Below are positions 52,001 to 61,000 of a stretch of 64,000 nt of DNA, piece by piece; within the stretch, counting starts at the first letter, position 1; each line of letters opens with the position of its first letter. The notes beneath the pieces are model-generated. The model ran no database searches and was not told the origin of the DNA. It saw only the letters and a program-made list of their open reading frames with translations. The stretch lies in assembly GCA_029582265.1 (NCBI GenBank), contig CM055819.1:30791164-30855163 (forward strand). The letters run 5' to 3'. This DNA comes from Zoroaster sp. YZ-2022 (Eukaryota > Echinodermata > Asteroidea > Forcipulatida > Zoroasteridae). Position numbers and translations under genes: made by a program.

Positions 52001-55000
52001 TTACAAATGATGTACCTAATTGTTCTTGCCCTATATCAAGATTCCCATGTTATTTTAATAAACCTCTCTTGTTTTTTGTGACTGGCTCTGGCAAAACCCT
52101 AAACTTGGACCCAATGTTCAAAAGTGACCTCCCAAATTTATCGTGAAAATTCACAATGTTCCCAACAATGTTTCAGGATTTTTCTTTTTCCATCAAAATC
52201 TAGAGAAAATGATCTATATGGTGACATGAAATATGGTCCCTCAAACTGGTCCCTGGGGTCAGTTTCTGACATTTTCATGGCTTACGCATTATGGTAAATG
52301 CATGAGAAGTTTCGGGTTTTGCCAGAGCGGGTTACATTTATAACTTTACCAGTCGCATGCTGCTCCCAGCCATCCAGCAGTGTGAGGGAGCCGTTTGGTT
52401 GGTAGTAATCCATCTCCCATCTGTAGCCAAGTTGGGAACATCCCTCTTCACAACCGGCTTTGAGTCGGAAGTCATCAGTCGGGTTAATGACAATGGAGGC
52501 GTAGGCTGGCGTAAAAAGTGTACCTGCGCTACAACTGTTTTACAGAAAGATACGCATTTCTTTTAAGAATAATTTATGAAGATGAAGGCTTTTCTTTAAT
52601 ATTGATAATTTGAATAAGCTGCATCCTCTCCGAGTGAACCTCCAACTGCCGTTTCCCCATGTTAATAACTTGTCGCGTGATCTCTGGCTATGACATGAGG
52701 CATATATGAATCAGGGGTGTGATTTGACAAAAGTAAAAAATCCTAAAAATGGGTAGCGGGCCTGGGTCTCCCTTTGGTCTAGAGGACAAAGCCCCCTGAA
52801 CCTCCTGTGGGTAGCAGGCCTGGGTCTCCCTTTGGACTAGAGGACAAAGCCCCCTGAACCTCCTGTGGGTAGCGGGCCTGGGTTTCCCTTTGGTCTTGAG
52901 GACAAAGCCCCCCTGAACCTCCTGGATGTTTCATTTTGGAGAATTTACAGACTCTCCACATCCTCACAAACAAGAAACTAGAGGTTTGGACACAAAACAC
53001 ACTACTTCTCTTCTTTCAAGAACATTTTGAGGCAAAGGGAGATTGGTAAAAAAATCCTGAAATCAGGAAAAATCCTGAGAAATCACAGGTCTGAGGAATT
53101 TTATGGATTCTGACTCACACCCCACAACAAAGCTACTGACAATTTTGGCGACGGCCAAAAAATAAAATAAAATAAAACTCTGTTACTGAAGCATTGGTGT
53201 GTGGTAACCCAGAGGTCGCCAATTATAAGTCTCACTTCACCCATTCTGCTCTGACTGAAGAACAAGATGTTTTCTTTGGTCACTCCAGTAATTTTGATGT
53301 TCTTTTTGCATATAGGTAATGAATTATTATTTGGTTATCTTGTGGCTGCATGACTATGCTAATCACTATATAGATTAAAATGCTAACACAATTACCAAGC
53401 CCAGTTCTTCTTGTAAAATTAAAGCCTGCTATGGTTCTTTGAAATGAGCAAAATTAACAAATCATTACTCCCACAATAACAGACTTTTGAGACCCAGCGG
53501 ACTTACCGGTCCTTTTATATTGTTCCTGTAGTTTTGAGAATGTTCAAAATGTCTGCCAACAGAAAAGGAGCAGTAAGTCTGCTGCCACCTGGGGCGCATT
53601 TTCGCGACTGTAACCAGTAACATATTTGGGCTTTGGTCATTGGTCAAGCGTTTTCGCGAGTTCGGCTGTGCTGCGATGACATCATTGTTCTGACCAAACG
53701 TGAACCGAAGTTTGTGATCAGTTAAGGCCGGTTCATACTTCACACGAAAGCGAATGCTAAACGAAATTTGTGACGTCGACAATGGTTCACGGCAAATATT
53801 CGCGGCGAAGGTTCGCAAAAGTTGACCACATTTCAACTTGCGCGAATCATTCTCCAAGAATTTGGGGACATAAAATTCACTTCGCATTTGCTTTCGCGTC
53901 AAGTATGAAGCGGGCTTTACGCTTGGTTTCACAAGATAGCAGATTGTAAAACGTAACAAAAGTTTTGTTAATTATTTGTTAGAACATGATGGAATGATTG
54001 TTCGAATACCAGTGTATCTTTCAAGTTTATTACTAGCACTCACAAGTAACATCTATTTTGCCAAACTTTGAATTACACCGTGCATTTTGAGAAACGTTGA
54101 TGATTGAACACGTCGCAAACTGAAACCAATTTTCTAGTTATGTTCGCGTTTTCACGTAGCTATGCCATCTTGTTTATGGTCAAGTATATGAAACATGGTT
54201 AGGGTCACGAAAACGCACCCCTAGTGTCTCAAGGTCTCTTGCTTACCTGATGGAGGGCTGGGGTGGGTCTCCTCCTTTCACCGTAAAGAAGATGGATGCA
54301 TTGCCGAACCTTACTCCCTTAGTGATTGCAACCATGATCTCAAAGGACATGTTAGTAAGGCAGTTGGTTGTATCAAGTTCAAGTCTACTGCCTTCGTGGT
54401 TTAGGAGACCAATACCTGCATAAAACGTACATAAACGGAGGCATAAGAAGCAGATGTGTCCCAGGAGTATTCCTCTGGGGTGTGATTGGGCAGTTGTGAA
54501 AAACCACGTACATTTTACTAGGGTTATGGGGGCCGCTGTTGTGAACAGCGCTGGGGTGAAATCTATAGTTCTGAGTGTTTGCTTTGCTTTCCTTTATTGC
54601 TTAAATCTTTAAAATTTAACCCCTTACAGTTTAGTGGCTATTGGCCTTGTTTAGGGTGACTGACAGTAAATAAATAAAAATAAAAAAATTTAAAAAAATA
54701 TTTTTAAAATATTGCGATTTGTAAAAATCCGAAAATCCAGAAAAATCCGGAAAAACCACACCGCTGATTTCTATGCTGAAATTATCAAATTGTGAGTTTG
54801 AGTCACACGATTCATTCAATTCTCCAAAGTACCTAGAAGAGAATATCTCATGACCACATCAACTCAAGCAAAAAAAAACAACTGGCAAGCACTTACGGAT
54901 CAAGTACGAAAAGGGCACGGGTTGATATTCATTGATGTGGGTTGTAATCCAACTAGGGGATTGCTGTGCATGTGTCCCTGAGTGAGATACTTCAGCACAT

Positions 55001-58000
55001 TTGATCCATCCTTAGCAGTGGCATAAATCTGTTTCAAAAAGTTGGGTTTTTTTTGGGGGGGGGGGATGATCTTGAACATCACTCAACAGGGCGGGTATAG
55101 ATCCCCCCTAAACACTGCTTGAAACATCACTTTATATGTACCATTTCTCTTCTCTTCTCCTTTTTAAAAAAAAATTTAAACAAAATGTTTTTTAAACAAA
55201 TTAAAATCAGTAGGCCCATGATGGGGGCTTTAACCCCTGGGACTACCATGGTGCACACCACTGGTGCACAACCAGAATCCCACGGCTATCATAAAGATGA
55301 CACCCAAACGGACAAAGAAACAAACAAACAAATATTTAAACCAAATTTCCCCCTTTTGTGCACAAATTATTCGCTTATAATTATGTTTTACCGCATAAAA
55401 AATTCAGGGGGGGGGATGCTATGGACCATCTCCCTAGGCAAAAAAGTGGGGATATATATCCACCCGGGATTTATGCCCGTGAACCTTACGATTGGACGTT
55501 TAAAGCCGGAGTTGTACTAGAAACATCAGTGTACGTATAATAATCCATAATGACACTTATCATGCAAGAGTAGGGGGTTACCCCGGTGTCTATGGGAGCA
55601 AATTGATGGCCCATTGAAAATCACCTTTAGGTGACCATTAGCACTAGAATGGAACCGACAGCGCACATTTTATTTTAAGTGACTCGGACTCGGACTCGAG
55701 TCCCCATGTACATGTACAATGACTCTTGGACTCGGAACCTTCGGAGTCATCAGAGGCTTGGTGAATAGGATTCAGAAGAAAAATGGCTTGTTCATTAAAA
55801 AATTATTAATTTAAACCCATATAAGGTTACTTCATGTGGAGGAATTCCCTTGTAAATATTTGAAAAATATCTTTATAATAACGGGTAATTATCATCAAAT
55901 ACCATACACATCATCAGATCATAATGGGTGAAAAATCACCGCTGTACAAAAAAAAAATGAAGTTGTCGGAATTCAATATTTAGTATTCTTGATAAAGTAA
56001 AAAAAAAAGATTTAAGGACCCCTGACTTGGACTCAAACTCGGATTTGGACTTGAGTTTTGAGGACTCCAAAAAACAAGTCTGGGACTGGGATTTTGGATT
56101 GTTTATGAAAAGCAGAAAGCCATTCATAAAAAGTTCTGTGAGGACAAGTTTAAGTTAAAGAGTTGAGATACTTGGTTGAAGCAGACTGACCGGTCATTTG
56201 CCATTGTTCATGTAAAAGTCCTTGCAATGACACTGTTAACAAGGTAATGCGTATCTGCAAACAATCACCTATGTAAACACACTCCCTGGTTCATCAATCC
56301 CAGTTTGAAAACCCGGTAAAAGTTTGTCCAAATGGTTTTTTTTTCTTTTAACTTGTTCAAATGTGACATAATGCTCTTAAATAGTATCATGACGAGTGCT
56401 ATTCTGAGCTTGCATGATTGTTGTCCTCTTTCGGCTGCTCCTGTTAGGGGTCGCCACAGTGGATCATGATCCGCATATTTGATTTGGCACAGGTTTTATG
56501 CCGGATGCCCTTCCTGACGCAACCCTCCCATTTATCCGGGCTTGGGACCGGCACTAAGAATGCACTGGCTTGTACATCCCCAGTGGCTGGGTTCAATTCG
56601 GCCTTCGCAGCAATGATGGTAAAGTGTCTTGCTCAAGGACACAAGCACCATGGTCGCGGCAAGGTTTCGAACCCACACACTCTGACGACTCAGCCATCAG
56701 AACACAAATCCGATGCACTAAACCGCTCGACCATGGCACCCCACCCGAGCTTGCATGATTCTGCATGTTTTACCATTGGTAAAATGTCTGCAAATGCATC
56801 TTCACTATAAAAATTAAAGATACACACATAAACCAGCATGTGAAAGTTTCAACTTATTTCGTTGTTTCATTAACAAGAATGACAACATATTCAGACGGAA
56901 TAATTTCTCAGGATGTTTGGAGCATCAAGTTTTCAGATTGTAATTCAGCAAATTTTTAGATTATAATTTTTTATAATCGGGTAATAACCAAATTCACATT
57001 CCCTTAAAAATTAACATGTTGTGTGCCCGGAAGGATGTAACAAAAGTGTGACCGGCAAAAGGTCATAAGCAATTAATGTGCAAAATTGTGTTACAAGAAA
57101 ATTGTAGGAAAGTTAAATTCTGCATGGGAATGGAAAAACATATCTTGGGAGTAATTCTAGCAACAAATATATAACAGTTATGCCCTACTTTTTTTCAAAG
57201 GAGCCATTTTATTGCTTACGACCTTCTGCTGGTACAAAAATTGTATGCCCGGAAGAAGGTCGAAGAGCCTTACGACCTTCTTCCGGGCACACAACAAATA
57301 TTAGTCTGCTGCCCCCTTGCATCTAGACATTCTGCCAGTAGTCGGTACCTGTTCCAAAGCATCCACCTTCATCCGTATTATCCATCATACCAGTCAAGGA
57401 AATAATGGGGCTTCTTGCTATATTTTTTGAGTTACTCAAAGGCCATTGCTCGTAGAAACGCTTGCAGAAGTACTCAATTTTGGTAAAACCCTGGAGAGTA
57501 AACAAAGAAGTTGACATTATTACTTAAAACATTGAACACAGCAAATTGGTGTTCTTCATAAGCCTAATTTGCATAGTGATTTTCACATATAGGTTGGTGA
57601 AATTCTTGCGTCGGGAGATAAACAATTGATTTAATTTTGCCCTACACCGACGTGTGTATAGCACTGTATACTCAGTGCTTTCACAGACACTCGGAAAGCA
57701 CTGAGTATACAGTGCTATACACATGTCGGTGTAGGGCAAAATTAAATCAATTGTTTATCTCCCGACGCAAGAATTTCACCAACCTATATATATCGCGGAA
57801 ACCGCTGCTATATGGGATTCTAGCCAGCCAATTGTCATCGGGCAAGCTCGGTGGTCGAGAGGTTAAGATGTCTGCACTAATTAGCAGGAGGTCGTGGGTT
57901 TGAATCCTGCCCGAGTCGCCTGTGTAGTTTTTTCACAGACACTTGGAAGCACTGAGTATACAGTGCTATACACACGTCGGTGTAGGGCAAAATTAAATCT

Positions 58001-61000
58001 ATCTTCACATTGCCCGTGTCTCGGAGGTATGTTAAAAGTTTGTCCAAAGTTTGTCCAAAGTTTTCCAAAATAGTGATGAAATGTCCTTCTTTGCCATTGG
58101 GCAGTTGGTTACTGATAATGAAAGTAGAGATCTTCAGCTTTACAATGATAGCTTTCTTATTTTAATTGGACGTACAAATGCGTAATTACGTAATTTTAAA
58201 GTTTGTCTTTACGAAAAGTTTCATTTGGTATTATTTAAGTAATTAACTTCTGACAAAGGTACTTCATTTACCCTAGCAACGGGCATTACAGAGGAATAAT
58301 ATTGCCTTATATTGCTTTATTAAGGGTTTTATATACATTCATTTTTGGCTATTTCTCTGTTCCGAGCTCTGTCCAATTCTGTCTAATTTTGGGAGAACAT
58401 GTCACATTTTACCTCAAGTGTATACTGATTTTAATACTATTTCTGAAGTATGTTAACAATCACCTGATCAACGGTGCCATCTTGAAGATCTGGATCATGT
58501 GACAGCTCACCAGGTTTTAGTACAATCGTATTCCCGTGACCCACAATTTTAGACGTTGTCTGACCCTCAATGATACGAACTTCCAGGGGTAGCGAGCGCA
58601 CTTCTACAAACTCATCAACGTGCGCAGTAAAATCCACTTGCCCTCCCTTGTTCATTAAAACCGTGTACTGGAATTTCCACAGGCCAACCAAGAGAAAATA
58701 AGGTCTGATGTTTATTTCGGCTGTGGTGACATCGGGCAAGTAGTATGCATCGGTTGGAGGAAGACCCGTTAACTGGATCCTACTGTTTAGAATTGTCTCA
58801 CCGGAGTTCGGATTGATCTGCTCTAGAGACCAGATTTTATTATTACTGTAGGTCTCACACTGCACTGATGTTATGCCTCCAATCTGTATAAAATTGTTAC
58901 TATACACAACTCGTGGTCCACGCCAATCAGGGTGTCCATCACGGATGGATAACTTCGGCGAGTCGCAATCTTCATGAGACACAGCAAAGAAATGCTCTGC
59001 ACTCGTGTCGGACACCAGGTTGTAGCCAAAGGCTGAAAGTTTATAGTCTCCAAGGGCATAGCTGTGAGTGACTCTGAAACTCGCCGTTAGTTGCCCAACT
59101 GTCCCCGGGTAATCGTCGTGTGTCTCGCATGTGGCCTGTTGTCCATACATTTGGATGTTATTATCACCCAAGTCTATCACCAAGCAGGACGGAGTTCCCA
59201 ACTTACTTACTGTGATGTCAAACTCTTTGGTTAAAGGGTCCGTTGTGGCGGGTACTAACTGTATCGTAATACCATCAATGTTGTCTTGAAGAGAAATGGA
59301 AATGGTATCATCCACAACAGCGCCTAAGCCATTAGTTGCAGAAACAGAGACAGTGTATATTCCAGCCTGAAAGAACAAATAATATACAAATGACTGTGAG
59401 AATATTTTCATGAGTTGAAAGAATGTTCCATTCAACTCGGCTTCACCTCAGCTTCAACTCATGAAAATATGTGACCTGTCACCACAAAATGAGCTTAAAA
59501 TCGGAAATTTAAACAATTGAGTTATTGATATTTCTGGATTCAGTAGAACAAGAGCTTTCCAATGATATATAACACTTGGGGTTACAGCGATCCCCCAGAC
59601 CACCAGAGGGGGATTTGCGGCTTTGTTTCCATCTTTGTTTCAAGTTGTTTGTCAGAACATGATAAATGCTACCAACAAAAATTGGCCTGAAATCGAGGTT
59701 TTTAATTGTCTCATCGAAATGAAAATTTGTAATTCGATATACAGGCTGTAAGGAGATTTACAAATTGCAAATATAATAACAAAACAAAATTAGACCTCCC
59801 TGCCGATTTTTCATTTTTCCTGCTGTACTGTGAAATGGTATAGTGCGACTTTACGCTCATTTTGTTGTAACAGGTCACATATTCTCTCTATTGCACGAAT
59901 GCAAAACATTCATTATTTGTTTTATATAACATCCAAGTAGATCTTTGTCATTTGATTGGGGGATAAAACTATAAGAATAAACAAAATATACAAGATTGTA
60001 TTCTGGCATCCACTACTTTATTTTTCAGCTTATGACGCACGGTTTGGTCAAATGGTTGTGTCTTGTCAAAAGAGGGCATTTTGTACTGCTGTGTATATAA
60101 AACGCATGATGTGGTCTATCTAGCGTGCAATAGATCAGATGGGATTGAACAAAAATGCACGGTGATTGGAACCAAAATGCACGGTTTATGACGTAGACCA
60201 TGTAATGGTTTGATTAATGAATGCCGCGTGACCTACACAATCCTCCAATCAAATGACAAGGATCTACTTGGGTGTTATTTAATGTGCAAATAACCAGGGC
60301 CGGATTTAGACATGTGGAGGCCCCTGGGCAGCCTTCAGTAGTGGAGGCCCACTCTACCTTAGAATACTAAAAACTAAAAGGTGACAAGAGTCACAGGACA
60401 TAGTTACAGTCATCCATAAAGTAAATTTTTTCAAGTAGAAAGAATCTGAATAAGCAAGCAAGCAGGTCAATCATAACAAGAATATAGTACAGTACATATA
60501 TTTACAGACCAGCCTACAGTCCAGGTCAGCCTACATTTTTCCTTACAATTTTTTTTTCATGAAATATGTGGAGGCCCCTGGTTGTGGAGGCCCCTGGTTG
60601 TGGAGGCCCCTGGGCAACTGCCCAGCTTGCCCAGTCCTAAATCCGGCCCTGCAAATTAAAGTGGCCTCACATTTCGACCCTCACAGAGTGTTTTTCAACG
60701 GTTGTGATAGTAATCATAACTGCCTGTTTTGCATTTATACCACAGGGACATTTGGTTGGTGAGCAGTTAGCCAAAATAATGACTCCGTCTCTGTATGCAC
60801 CGAAACGGAGTCCTATCCACAGGGGGTCAGTCGCCGCACAGAAAATTTCTTTCGTGACATTGTTTAAATCTTACCTGTGTGGGGAGGCTGAAACTTGGTA
60901 CTAAACTTCCATGAACAAAATATCAAAATATCATTTTCACTAAGTCATTTTATTGAAAGAAAATCCAGATGTAATATTGAAGAAATCCTTGAGTTTCGAT

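Noticed and set aside
53465..53959. 164-codon minus-strand frame
   Set aside because: Half of it is MITE family K and it shows no family similarity; exons 4 and 5 join in phase without it.
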